NCBI GenBank assembly: GCA_016802295.1
Contig: JAESIW010000162.1
Location: 1,157,346-1,221,345, forward strand
DNA from: Brachionus rotundiformis
Lineage: Eukaryota; Rotifera; Eurotatoria; Ploima; Brachionidae
Length of the DNA stretch: 64,000 bases
Reading direction: 5' to 3'
Positions 1-11,624 of this stretch are shown piece by piece. Both the position numbers and the translations under genes were made by a program. The notes under the pieces were generated by a model. The model was not told the DNA's origin, ran no database searches, and saw nothing but the letters and a program-made list of their open reading frames with translations. Position 1 is the first letter of the stretch, and every line of letters begins with the position of its first letter.

Positions 1-914
1 TTAACATCACTTGATTCAGTTGGACTCACCATTTTTCGAAAAAGTAGATGGTTTTAATATTTAGAATATACAAAAGACGTTCGAATTTATATGTATTAAG
101 TTAAATAAAAATCGAATATTAATGGATAGAATTATCATATTTTCGATTAGCTCTCAATAAAAATGAATTCGTCGATTCCAAAATAAATTAGGCTATAAAA
201 TTAAGCAAACACAAAACTAACTTAACATCTTTTTAAAAATGTTTTTATTACTTAATCAAATAAACTGAAAATATGTTTATTTTCAGGATTGATTGAATTT
301 AGACTTTAAAAAATGTAAATTTACTTAATTCTTAAATTGATGCAGGAATTTGTCTCATGTTTTTTTTGAATTTTTCCCAATAAGATATCAATAGATAATT
401 TTAAGAAAAAAATTTCAAAAATGAATTCAAAGCTGATCTTATTTTTAAAAATATTCAAGGATCAATATTTGAATACTTAAAAAAGGCGAATTTGTTTGTG
501 ACACCCCAATTATTAAATAAATTACCCAAAGTTTATAACTTTTTTCCCCAATTTTATTAGAAATATATCAAATTTTAATCTTATACACAAAAAAAATACG
601 ATTTTCACTAATTCAGGACCGTATTTTTAAAGTTGACATCTAAAAAAATAGGAACCAATTTTTCAGTTTTTTCATTTTTATCTTATTATATTAAGTTTGG
701 ATCTAAAGTTAGTAATAAAACAAAAACTTAATTGATCTAAGATTTTATTTTCAAAATTTTCGACATCAGTAAAAACAAAAACTTTAAAAGCCAAGCTATT
801 GATTTAAAGAGTTTTTTTTGGTTTAATAAAAACTAAAAATGAATAACATATTAAAATTCACGATTAAGCTTTTTTATCTTTATTACAAATTTTCAGAAGC
901 AATTGAATTCTTAT
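1..914. other. AT-rich spacer
   Basis: I see no gene here. The stretch is AT-rich with short homopolymer runs and no long open frame or recognisable RNA gene. The part next to 915 is probably the 3' flank of the SERP1-like gene. Confidence 0.5.
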
Positions 915-1161
915 TTAAGCCATTCGAATACTTTGGATAAGTTGGAAAACAGCAGAACCACAGACTACAAAAATGAACAAACCCAGAAGCCATGGTCCGA
1001 CTGGTGCTTTGTTTTCTTCTAATTTCTGAAAGAAAAATGTTTAAGTAATTTCAATTTCATTTGACTGGAAAATTTACATTGGTTTTTGGAACATTTCCTC
1101 TTTGAATAATTTTTTTGTCGTGTTTTTGACTAGCGGCTTTCATTCGCTGGGAAGCAGACAT
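915..1161 (-). CDS. SERP1: Stress-associated ER protein 1 (RAMP4)
   Basis: Two exons on the minus strand, 1078-1161 and 915-1025, separated by a 52-bp GT...AG intron, give a 64-residue protein. It starts MSASQRMKAASQKHDKK, has the conserved P-x-G-PWLLG motif before a single C-terminal membrane segment, and ends in IRMA. This matches SERP1/RAMP4 in length and layout. The family is a tail-anchored ER protein associated with the Sec61 translocon that protects nascent membrane proteins during ER stress. The start is the only ATG consistent with family length. The gene is too short for ordinary ORF callers because of the intron. Identification is confident from the motif order; function is taken from the family. 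Confidence 0.93.
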
Positions 1162-2359
1162 TTTGGCTAATAATTACAAACTTAGTATCTAATGAAAATT
1201 TTAACAAAAATTTAGAATAGCAAATAGATTTTGAAAACATTTATATATTAAAAAAATTGACACGTAGGAACACAACTATATGAATGGAGCAGTGCTAAAC
1301 TTATTGTTATGTAAGTTCTTGTGTAGACTTAATTTAATTTTTATGATTTAGGTGTACACATCTTTTTGTGTATTTAAGATATTTCATTTACCACGTAAAT
1401 AAAAATAGAAATTGTTCATATTTGTTGATACAGTTTGATTTTTATATTTAGTACAAAATTTTTTAATTTTTAATCAAAATTTATTTAGATTTTACTAGAA
1501 ATGCTTTATATAGACAATTTTTTTGTCTGATACACTGACCTTTCGAATAGAATAAATTTTTTTCATTCATTTTAAATAATTTCTTTTTATTTTAAATATA
1601 TTTTTTGATTAATATCTCTTGAAATTTATAAATTATTAAAATTTTTTTCAATTTTTTAGCATAGGAGTGCCAATTTGACAAAAATGAATAGAAATCAATT
1701 TTTTTTATATGATACTTTTTTTTTTTTATTTCAAATAATTCCCGAAATTATTTTATTCCGTTTTTTTTTTATCCCGAAAATTTTATATCCCAAAAAATTT
1801 TTATGAATAAAAAAGTATTTAAGATTTAAGCTATAATTGAAACAATAAAAAAAGTAAATTGATTAAAAAAAATTACAATAATAAAAAAAATGATTAATAG
1901 AATTTTTATTGTTTTCCTTCCACCGGTAGCGATAACCATTGAATAATGCGATGGGGCGTCCACTTTTTTCCTTGTTTATTCCTTGGTTACTTGGGATAAA
2001 ACAAACAGTGTTTTGAGTTTGGTCAGAAGATATTTTTAGAATATTTAAAGTTTTAATTTATTTTTAAATTTTATTTTTATTATTTAAAGAAAATATTTTT
2101 TATCAATTTATATTTTATTTTATTGAGTATTTGTAAATAATCTACAATTTTTTGCAAATTTTTTTAGAAAATTAAAATAATCAAAGCATAAAAATCCGAA
2201 TTTTAGAAAATGAAGTTATCTGTTGGAAACGATTGATATTCTAGAAAAAAATTCAAAATTTTTATTAAAAAAATTAAAACTAATATTTTCTAAATCAACT
2301 TGAGTCTTTTAGTTATAAATCAAAAAGAAATATAATAAAATAATTCATTTTATCGAATT
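1162..2359. other. AT-rich spacer with a small GC-richer patch
   Basis: No gene recognised. Most is low-complexity AT. Around 1915-1990 a short stretch is clearly richer in G and C than its surroundings, with no open frame or RNA fold that I recognise. It lies about 750 bp upstream of the SERP1 start and just beyond the ACY1 3' end. Confidence 0.4.
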
Positions 2360-4330
2360 TCAGGACATATTCGCCAAATCAAGAACAACTTTGTATAATA
2401 ATTCAATTCCACGCAAAAAGCTGTCTTTGTTGACAAATTCATTATGATCGTGTAGTAATATAGGCGTATTATTTAATGGTGTAAAACCAAATGCAGGAAT
2501 ACCTCTCTAAATAAATAAAAATGAATTAAACTTAAAAATCTTCTTGATATAAAACTACTTCTCTTAAATATCTTGAGTCAGTTCCTCCTGGAAAAATTTC
2601 CTCAGATATTTTTATTTTCCTTAATTTTTTAAAATTAATTAATTTTTCGGTAACTTTCATAAATTAGACTAACAGTTCATCGCATGAACATTTTAAAGTC
2701 CGCCACCATTTATTTTTTTCTTCATCAATGGAAGTCAAAGCAAATTCATCAGTTTTCTTTATGAATAAAACTTAATCGGAATAAAATTTTTGAATAAAGT
2801 TTACCACTTACATTTTCAAAATGGTATTTTATTTTTCCACTACTTTCATCGTTTCCCTCTGCTTCTGAGATCCAAGACTCAATCATCTTATTAAACTCAG
2901 CCAAATTCGTGTTCTTTGGTGTTACACGAATATCGAATATGACTTTGAACTCCGGTGGAACTATATTTCGAGCTAGTCCTCCCTATCAAAAAATAAAAAT
3001 CACCGATCAAATTAAAATCTTAACTAAATATCTGGTCATACATTAATTGTTGTTAAATTTACTGATGTTATATCACCGAGTTTCAAACAACTACATTCAG
3101 ATTTGAATCTTTATAAATATAAATAATTATTAAAATTTTTTTGTTTTAAACGAATAGATCTAACAATGGTAAAATTTATTATAAAAAAATATAAAAAAAG
3201 ACATACTTTAATTTTTGCTGCTCTCTAAAGTCCAAAAATTTATTAAGAAGACGTTGCTTGAATAAAAAATTTATTCATTATTTAATTATAATTACTAATT
3301 ACCAATTTTTCTGCTGCTGTTTTTTCTATAAATCGACTTCCATGTCCAGTATTTCCGCTTACTGTTAAATATAACCCTTTATGATCAAGAAATAAAAAAT
3401 ATTTAAAAACAAAAATTGCATGCAAAACTCACACCAAGACAATCTTTCACCATAATAAATACAAAATTCATTTGTAGGACTTGCTTGACCTTCATCTAGA
3501 GCTACTCCAACATTCATTTCAGCAAATTCTTTAGTATCCAAAAATGGTAAAAATCCTGTTTCACCTCCGATTTCTTCATCTTTCCAAAAAAATAACTAAA
3601 AATTTTGTACAATATTTTTTATACAATAAAATCATTAACAAATATCAAAATATAATATTCATTTTGTTTAGGAATAGGAGATAATTTTTGTTTTTACCTG
3701 GAACAAATGTTAAATGAATGGTTCGCTTTGGTCTTATATTATTTTGCTTCATTTTACGGATTACTTCTAGATGTCTATTATTTTAATTTAAATATAAATT
3801 TTTATTCATAGATATATAAAATCATTATTGACTCACTGAATTCCTACTGATTTCATATCCTGAACCCCTCTTGCATAGATATTTCCTGTTTCATCTACAT
3901 AACCAGCAAACGGGTCACATTTCCAGTAATTCTAATTTTCTCAATGCAATAAATTTGAAAATAATAAAAAAAAAAAAAAACTACTTGATCAGCTGGTACA
4001 ACATCAGTATGAGAATTTAATAAAATACTTTGTTTCTCTGGTTCGGTACCCAAATATGTCAAAATACAGACTATTCTATTAGGACAAACCTATAAAAATT
4101 TGATGAATTATTTAAAATTAATTTGTACTAAATTTTTTTACTTCAACTTCCTTATAAGAATCAAATCCAATTTCGTCTGCGCATTTTTTGATAAATTTTA
4201 TTGCGCTTTCTTTTAAAAACAAATTGTCTTAAATTATATCTAATAATAAAAATTTACCATAATCAGGATTAGGATGGACAGTTTTGATTTTTAAATATTC
4301 AATTAAATTTTCGACTGCTCTGTTCTCCAT
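2360..4330 (-). CDS. ACY1: Aminoacylase-1 (M20 zinc peptidase)
   Basis: Thirteen exons join in phase: 4258-4330, 4142-4209, 3985-4089, 3837-3931, 3698-3774, 3433-3579, 3303-3376, 3207-3256, 3042-3108, 2812-2982, 2674-2756, 2559-2619 and 2360-2506, giving 405 residues, close to the usual ACY1 length of about 408. Visible family motifs are NSHTDVVP with the first metal-binding His and Asp (near residues 74-76), DEEIGG (catalytic Glu and metal ligand, near 140), the dimerisation-domain GNTGHGSRF, and the C-terminal HDHNE with the last metal-binding His. The enzyme hydrolyses N-acetyl amino acids to acetate and free amino acid in the cytosol. All introns are short and AT-rich. Exon 7 could use a different acceptor, but the chosen one restores the conserved SWW block. 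The missing signal peptide fits a cytosolic enzyme. Confidence 0.92.
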
Positions 4331-4779
4331 ATTTTATCAATGTAATTATTCTTTCTCTATTATCTTAATATAATGATATTGTTATAAAAAGGGCAAAGTA
4401 ATTTTTTAAAATTCTTTTTTGATAAATATAGCCAAAAATAATTTATTAATAATATTTGCATATATGTTATTTTAAATGTGCAAAATAGGTTTCAGATATA
4501 AAATAAATTTAATCAAAACTTAAAAGTTAAAATAGTCTATAATTAAGGTTTATTTAAAACTTGTTTTGATTTTTACTAAATATTTTTATAAAAAAATTAA
4601 TAATATTATTCGATTTATCTATTTAGTAAATATTTAAGAAGTATTTGTTCAGATTGAGTTAATTATTTAAAATTGATAAATCAGTTTCTTATTTTAAGTG
4701 CAGTTTATTAAAAAATATTGGTTAATAAAGTATTTTATTTCTTTTGAATTTTAAACTACATTTGAACTACATAATTATT

Positions 4780-5072
4780 TCAATTGAAATCATCATCATC
4801 AAAGATGTCTTCAAAATCTTTTTATACCAAAATTAAATAAAATATAATTTTGAAAGAGTTTTAAAAACATACTATTATAGTATTCGGTATGGATTACTTT
4901 TTCAACATTTCCAATGTCCAAATTATAATTTCCTGAAGTCATAGGCTGTCAATTAAAATTAAAAATTGAAAAGTTTATTAAAAAAATTTCTCACTTCATC
5001 GAGTTCCATCATATTGTTACCAGAAGCTTCAGGAAACATTTCGTCAATTATGTTAGTTCTGATTGAGCTCAT
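4780..5072 (-). CDS. COPS9: COP9 signalosome subunit 9
   Basis: Three small exons, 4995-5072, 4873-4945 and 4780-4817, join in phase to a 62-residue acidic protein. It carries the family signatures: an N-terminal VDEMFPE-like block (here IDEMFPEASG) and a C-terminal NDFEDLFDDDD-like block (here NNFEDIFDDDDFN). These identify COPS9 (also called CSNAP), the small ninth subunit that docks in the COP9 signalosome, which removes NEDD8 from cullins. Length is near the usual 57 residues, with a slightly longer N-terminus and middle. The last coding exon is only 38 nt. The gene lies between ACY1 and the VWA7-like gene, all on the minus strand. Confidence 0.92.
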
Positions 5073-5327
5073 TTTTTCTTAGATTGTGTCAAATATCTAA
5101 AAATTGAATTTTCAAAGAATATTAATCTTAATATTTTATAAATTTACTTAATATGTATTATATAGTTAACATATGTGTTGATTCTTTTAAACCTATTAGC
5201 TATAGATTTTTTTTGTAATTTTTGTTCCAGACGACTAAAAATAGTGCTTAAAAATTTTATTAAGTCATCAAGATATATCAGTTAAAACTATTAATCTATT
5301 TCATTAGAATTTTTATTATCGTTTAAT

Positions 5328-6533
5328 TTAATAAAATTTTAAGCAAGCAATAGCTAAAATAAATATCAAATTCAAAAAACTTTTTTTTAAATAAATAGAT
5401 TTGTTACAAGTAACATTTTCAGGTATGTTTGATAGTTCAAGTGGAGTATAAGTAAGTTCCAGAAATTTATCGAATTCTTGATCACCGATTTTTTGGAGAA
5501 TGCTATTGAAAAAATATTCTGTATGATTAATAGCTAAATTTGCTGCTAATAAATGTAAATCAGCTTTCGGTGAAAATAGATAATACCCTGAGTCCTTATT
5601 AATACCACCTTGGGGCTCAAGAAATGAGTCAATATCTATCAGACCTCCATGGCTGCACTTGAATAACCCAGTTGGTTTTGGAACCGCTGTTCCATCTTTC
5701 AATTGTTGTCCTGTATAATAACCACTGACTAATTTGTCAAATTCGTTCAAATTTGTACTACATTTAAAATATTTTATAGGACATTCAAATATTGATGAAG
5801 TAAGGTTTAAAAATTTAAGAAAATCTATTAAAGATTGTGTAAATGAGCTGCAGGGTGTTTCTACTAGATTACAGTTGCTAATACAAGTTTCTGTGTCTTG
5901 ATCATCTGCAATTGCCATTGAATAAAAATCTTGTGTACCTATAGCTTCGTTTATTTTGTTCACATTTCCCATTTCTATCCAATTTGAATGCGAATAAAAA
6001 TCCTGAATTGTATGTAAAATTTGTCCGGATAGCTCAAGGGCTTTCTCGTAATCTTTGAGATTTAGATAAAAGTAAATGTAATTAGTAAAGTTGACAACTC
6101 TGGTATTGGATTCATTGAATTTTTCTGCATCAAAATGAGCATAAGGAAAATCTTTTGTAAGAGGGTCAAGATCAACAAGAGCTATATTTGGCTTGAGTAA
6201 AACAGTCAGTATGTCATTAACTTTAGGATTGCATATTGTTTTACCATAATAATCAGCATATATGTTACGAATGTCGTAGTATTCGTTCGTTATTTTGGTC
6301 AAATTTATCCTTTTTGAACCATTTGCTTGCTGATAGAAAAATTTTGTGATTGATTTGGCTAAACCTCGTTCAAGAATTTCTTCATGAGTAATTGTTGAAC
6401 TTATTCTTCCAATATCTTGACCAACATTTGCACTTGCTTGAGCAATAACATAATCTATTATTTTACCTGGAACAAAACTATTTACTGCAGTAATTATACA
6501 GATTGACAAAAAAAATAAAAATTTTAATTTCAT
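5328..6533 (-). CDS. Secreted VWA7/Het-C N-terminal-like protein
   Basis: Single-exon gene of 401 residues starting at the ATG at 6533; an upstream in-frame TTG is not a likely start. Residues 1-20 form a clear signal peptide (KLKFLFFLSICIITAV). Motifs THEEI near residue 50 and HTIQDFYSHSNWIEMG in the middle match the N-terminal domain of VWA7-type proteins and the related fungal Het-C family. Later blocks (CSHGGLIDID, N-K-D, AINHTEYF) follow the same domain. No von Willebrand A domain follows. The last about 20 residues are hydrophobic after a short polar stretch, suggesting a GPI anchor or tail anchor. Several N-x-S/T sites fit an extracellular protein. The role of this domain is not known. 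Confidence 0.72.
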   Translation of the reverse strand: MKLKFLFFLSICIITAVNSFVPGKIIDYVIAQASANVGQDIGRISSTITHEEILERGLAKSITKFFYQQANGSKRINLTKITNEYYDIRNIYADYYGKTICNPKVNDILTVLLKPNIALVDLDPLTKDFPYAHFDAEKFNESNTRVVNFTNYIYFYLNLKDYEKALELSGQILHTIQDFYSHSNWIEMGNVNKINEAIGTQDFYSMAIADDQDTETCISNCNLVETPCSSFTQSLIDFLKFLNLTSSIFECPIKYFKCSTNLNEFDKLVSGYYTGQQLKDGTAVPKPTGLFKCSHGGLIDIDSFLEPQGGINKDSGYYLFSPKADLHLLAANLAINHTEYFFNSILQKIGDQEFDKFLELTYTPLELSNIPENVTCNKSIYLKKSFLNLIFILAIACLKFY

Positions 6534-7773
6534 TTTTAATTTGCCTCTCAAAATTTGCTTCAATATTTGTTATTTTATGAAAATTTTAGAAAAATAATGG
6601 AATTCTGGTTATTTGTTTCTTTGTTTATTGGTAATTAATTCAATCAACCAACCAAGTAAATTGTAATTTTTTACATCTTGAAAATTTTTTAGTATTATAT
6701 TTATTAAGAAATACTTTAAAATTGACGTATATAAATCAAAGAATCAAGATATTATAGTGTTAAAATTCACCTGAATTTTCATTTCTCTTTTATCTTTAAG
6801 ATATGAATCTGTTCCAATATTTTTATTCAAAATTTTATTAGTAACCAAAAATTTACTCATAAATTATTTAGTTCTAATTAAATGAATTGAGTTTTGAATG
6901 GTAAAAAAAATAAAAACATTGATTTTCATTATGACGAAAATTTTTCAAAAAGATGAAACATTAATTAACTGCTTAAGCATTAAAATTTAACTAGAAAGCT
7001 TACTAATTACCTCTAAAAATTTTTCCATTCTTATGATATTTAAAATAAATTATTATGCTATATTTGTCATTTTTAAAATTAAACATATTATGACAAATTT
7101 TAATTTTGATAATGATATAAGATACAAGAATAAGATATTAGTTAAAAATTTAAAAAAATATTATAATAATACATATTATAATAATGTATATTCAAACTTT
7201 AGAAATAATTATATGTTTTCATAAATAAATAATTTTAAAAAAAATATTTGTGGATTGATATGATTAGTATCCATAGATATAAATTTTAAATTCACAAAAA
7301 AATATAGATAAAAACTAAATAAAAGTAATATAACTTACAAGCTATTTAAAAAATTGTTTATAAAATAACTGATTCCTTATTTAAAATACAATTCATAGTT
7401 GAATTTTGTCCTGGTATATAAATTTACGGTTTATGAATATGAAAAATTGAACTTATTAGGAAAAAATGAATATGTAAATATTAACAGTTTAAAATTTTTT
7501 TTAGGTAAGATATTTTTGTTTCTTAATCTTTTCATTTTTTTCAATAATTATATTTTTTCAAAAATCATGTATGTTTATGCTAAAAAGCTAAAAAATTCCC
7601 AAATAAAATAAAAATTCCTTGCTCTTTATCACTGTATATTTTTTTAAATGAATTTTATATTGAAAAATATAACGAAAAAAAATTTGTTGCCAATAACCAC
7701 AAGATATTGTAACGAAAAAACTTAGTGAATATTTTTTATCAAATAAATAATTAATTTTTTAGAAGATCACAAA
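6534..7773. other. AT-rich spacer, no supported gene
   Basis: Two plus-strand open frames of 60-70 codons (7033-7224 and 7399-7611) are composed almost only of AT-rich codons, have no domain and no typical context, and are probably chance. An AG just before the AIFM3 start (TTTTTTAG near 7760) looks like a splice acceptor and may end an intron in the 5' leader. Confidence 0.4.
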
Positions 7774-9946
7774 ATGTCGAGTAGGTTAGAATTTAAATTA
7801 TGTAATCAGACAGAAATTCAGAACAACTCGATGAAAGAATTCGAGATTGATCTGGGCCAAGAGCAAAAAAGCAAACTTTTGCTAATTAGGCAAAATGATT
7901 CATTTTATTGTCTGGCACCAAGATGCTCCCATTATCAAGTTCCTCTGGTAAATGGAGTTCTTGTAAAAGACAGACTACGCTGTTTTGCTCATGGTGCATG
8001 TTTTAACATTAAAACTGGTGACATCGAGGACTACCCTGGTCCTGATTGCGTGCCAAAATTTGAGGTTTTTCTGGACAGTCAAAATGATGTGTTCATTCGA
8101 GCTACAAAAGAAGAAATTTTAACTCCCAAAAGATTGAAAGCATTGAATAAGGTGGAATTATTGCCTGGTTTGAAGGGACGGAATCCTAAATGCTTAATAA
8201 TTGGATCCGGTGCTGCTGGAATAGTATGTGCCGATACTTTGAGGGAGTCAGGATTTCAAGATATTGTTATGTTAACAAACGAAAATTGCATGCCTTATGA
8301 TCGACCCAAGCTTAGTAAAGCATTGAATTTAGCTATAGATTCAATTAAACTTAGAAATGAAGATTATTTTAATGAGAATGGACTCGAAATAAATTTAAAC
8401 GAAAATGTGGAAAAAATTGATTTTGATAATAAAAAAGTTTTTTCGTCTTCAGGAAATGTTTTTGAATACGACAAATTGGTTATCGCAACCGGTAATTTCC
8501 AAAATTAACTTAACTACTGTCTATATTGTCTATGTAGTATAGTAGAAATTAAAATATAGTAAAATAATTAGTTTAAATTTTTATTTGAACCAGTATCTAT
8601 CTTGCTATTCTAGAAAAAAGGAAAATTTTTATATTTTTTTATAGATACATTTTAGAAAATATATTTGGTCATAATTTACTTGTAAATTTCTGCAATAGTA
8701 ATTGTCATTACATTAAATTTAAAATTTTATTATTAAAGATGATTTAATTTAGATCTGAGTTCATAATATACTATTTATTGAAAAATTGATAAATTCTCTA
8801 AAAAAATAGAATTTTTTTTTACCAGAATCTTTCTATAAATACAAATTTTAAGAAATATTGAATTAATTTAAAAAAATCTGTCATAATCTATCTGAAATGT
8901 GTGTTAAATACAATTTTAATATTTCATTTAAAAAAGGTCTTAAAGCAAACCCAATTCCTAAGATAAAAGGAAGTGATCTTAAAGGACTGTATACTTTACG
9001 ATCATTTAACGACGCTAAAGAAATTATCACTTATTTCAACAGCCTAGGAAATGATTTGCATAAGCCTAAAATCATTTTGGTCGGTGGTTCATTCATTTCG
9101 ATGGAATTAGCCGGATTTTTTTCCGATAAGGCCGATGTGACTGTTTTATCTAGATCTAAACCTTTTGAAAATATATTCGGAAAAATGGTTTCAAATAAAG
9201 TTCAAAAATTACATGAAAGTAAAGGAATTAAGTTCCTGGCCGGACCAGAAACAGATATTTGTGAATTTGTTGAATCTAAATCCAGCCAGGGTCATGTTGG
9301 CTTCGTAAAGCTAAAAGATAATACTCAGCTGGAGTGTAACTTGTGTTTGGTAGCTATTGGTGGTCAACCAGTGACTGATTTTTTGACAAATAGTCCAGTA
9401 AAATTGTCTTTGAATAACTTTGTTTACGTAGATAAACACATGAAAACTAATGTGCCAGACGTGTACGCTGTCGGAGATATTGCTCATTTTCCCAGAGCTT
9501 GCTTATCGGGTTTAGAATTTACTTTGAGAAAAAATCAAAAGTTAGATCATTTGAATATTGGTCATTGGGGTCTTGCAAGTTCATTGGGAAGAACAGCAGC
9601 TCTTTCAATTGTTTCAGAATGCTCTGATGAATTCAAAGATAAAGATATATCTTTAAGAATAGTTCCATTTTTTTGGAGCAGCCAACATAACAAAAACATT
9701 CGTTTCGCAGGCTACAACTCAAATTATGAACTAATTATTTTCCATGAAGATACAACTAAGCAAAATGAATATAAATTTGCAGCATTTTATATTTTATCTA
9801 ATCGGGTTATAGCGGTATGTACTCTTGATTGGGATCCAATGTGTGCTTTAGTCGCAGAGGCAATGTATAATAAAATTGAGATTAAACGTGACCAAGTTGA
9901 AAAAGATCCAATGGAAAATTTAAAAAACTTGCTGGCATCAATTTAA
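7774..9946 (+). CDS. AIFM3: AIFM3-like Rieske/FAD oxidoreductase
   Basis: Two exons, 7774-8491 and 8937-9946, join in phase (codon split G|GT inside the IATGG motif) to 575 residues, with a 445-bp AT-rich intron that is long for this window. Order of domains: an N-terminal Rieske 2Fe-2S domain with C51-S-H53 and C70-x2-H73 ligands, then a pyridine-nucleotide-disulfide oxidoreductase with the FAD-binding GSGAAG at 144-149, the IATG stretch, a second nucleotide-binding VGGSFISME block and the YAVGDIAHFP FAD motif. The Rieske plus AIF layout is specific to AIFM3 (AIF-like), linked in other animals to mitochondria and apoptosis. No obvious mitochondrial presequence is seen. A larger separate second ORF start at 8897 is just intron read-through. 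Confidence 0.92.
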
Positions 9947-10656
9947 AATTTTTCAAAATTTTTAAATTAGTTTTAAACAAGAAAATATATTTAGTTTAAA
10001 TAATAAATAAAATATAAATTTAATTTCTTAACAAATTTTTAAAAAAATATCTCTCTCATTTGTTTTAGATAAAAAGCTGAAAAATTATTATTGAAAAGAT
10101 TTTTTTCTTACTTTTAAAATTAAATAAGAAGATAAAAATGGTACTAATTAATTAAGTCATTAATGTACCCCTTTAGAACAAATTTTTCTTGGAATGCTAA
10201 GCAGAAAACATATATAAGTCAGTTTTAAAATTTTCAATTTATAACATATTTATTCATTTAGCATTTTTTTACGAATTTTTGTTTTTGATAGAAAAGATAT
10301 TTAAAAATATAATAAGAAAAAGACAATTTTTTTACCACCTTATTATGTGAAATTTCAAATAAATTAAATAATTTTAAATTAAATTCTTTATACAAGATTA
10401 ATCAACAAAAATAAAATTGAATAAAATTTATTTTCGTTTTAGTTTTAAGTTTTTAATTTAGCATTGAAATTTTTATTTTTCATAACATGACCCTTGAAAA
10501 AACTTATCATTTTAGTAAAAATGCTGATAGAAGCAAAGATTAATCCTATAAATTCAGAGTTTAATTATCTATATTTATTTTTTTATAGTCTTTTTTCTTT
10601 AGTTTATTTTAGTTTATTCATTTAGTTTTATAAACAAAAACAGGAATACACAAGAA
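9947..10656. other. AT-rich spacer
   Basis: 3' flank of the AIFM3-like gene and 5' flank of GID8. Nothing coding or structured was recognised. Confidence 0.45.
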
Positions 10657-11624
10657 ATGAGTGCTGCTCTGAATCCAATGGCCGCTGCTTTTGGGCTTGG
10701 TGCAGGTTCAAGTGTAGCCAGTCAGGCTTCTTTTGGTACTTATCGCCAAAATCAAATGTCAGCAAATACAGGCATTTCTTCTAGTACTTAGCAAATGTTT
10801 ATTCTTAATATCCTATCTAATATTATCATTTTTCAGTGTCGAGTTCCACTTCGCCCTATATGTCGTCATCATCTGATTATAATACTGATAGAGCAGAATG
10901 GTTGAACAGAATAGAAAATTCTCATATAGATAGAAATTTAATGAATAGACTTGTGATGAACTATTTAGTTACTGGTAAGGACTTATTAACCATAACAATC
11001 CTTGATGACCAAGGTTTTTATTCTCAAGAGGGCTTCAAAGAAGCTGCGGACAAGTTTGGTGTTGAAACAGGAATATCTTATCCATACGACTCGGAGTCGT
11101 TGAATGAGAGAATCAAAATTCGAAATGCTATTGAAATCGGTGAAATAGAGCTAGCTAAAAATTTGATCAATAATCTGCATCCGGAATTAATAGATAGCAA
11201 TAGATATCTGGCTTTTCATTTACAACAGCAACAGTTAATTGAGTTGATTAGAGACAAGAAATTGGAAGAAGCATTACTTTTTGCTCAAAACCATTTGAGT
11301 GAGTACTGCGAAAATAATGAAAAAATTCAAGAAGAACTGGAAAGAACCATGGCTTTATTGGCATTCGAAAACCCGAATGATTCGCCATTTTCAGACTTAC
11401 TTCACTTAGTACAAAGACAAAGGCTGGCCAGCGAAGTAAATTCAGCAATTTTGGAATTTGAAAATTTGGAATCAAATGCAAAACTGAATACATTGATTAA
11501 AATGCTCTTGTGGGGCCAGGATCTGCTAGACAAAAAGTCTATTGTCTATCCAAAGATGACAGATCTGGCAAATGCAACAATCGAAGATGTAAATATAAAT
11601 CAATTAATTAATTCAAATCAATAA
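10657..11624 (+). CDS. GID8: GID8 / TWA1, CTLH E3 ligase subunit
   Basis: Two exons, 10657-10783 and 10837-11624, give 304 residues. A 53-bp intron splits an ATG codon (A|TG), so the second exon can look as if it begins with its own start. The N-terminal about 42 residues are a Ser/Ala-rich extension. After it come a LisH motif (LMNRLVMNYLVTG), a CTLH region (IRNAIEIGEIELAKNLINNLHPELID) and a CRA region with LLWGQDLLD near the end, the order seen in GID8. GID8 is a core scaffold subunit of the GID/CTLH ubiquitin ligase. The start was chosen as the ATG in the small first exon since it joins in phase; initiating at the reconstituted second ATG would give a product of normal GID8 size. Confidence 0.92.

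Noticed and set aside
7033..7611. Two plus-strand open frames of 63 and 70 codons
   Set aside because: AT-only codon use, no domain, the second lacks an ATG start; expected by chance in such DNA.
8897..8936. In-frame start upstream of AIFM3 exon 2 suggesting a separate second gene
   Set aside because: It lies inside the intron; the join 8491/8937 restores the FAD-domain IATGG motif in phase.
10836..10838. GTG start for GID8
   Set aside because: The G belongs to the intron acceptor AG; the ATG at 10657 lies in a first exon that joins in phase.
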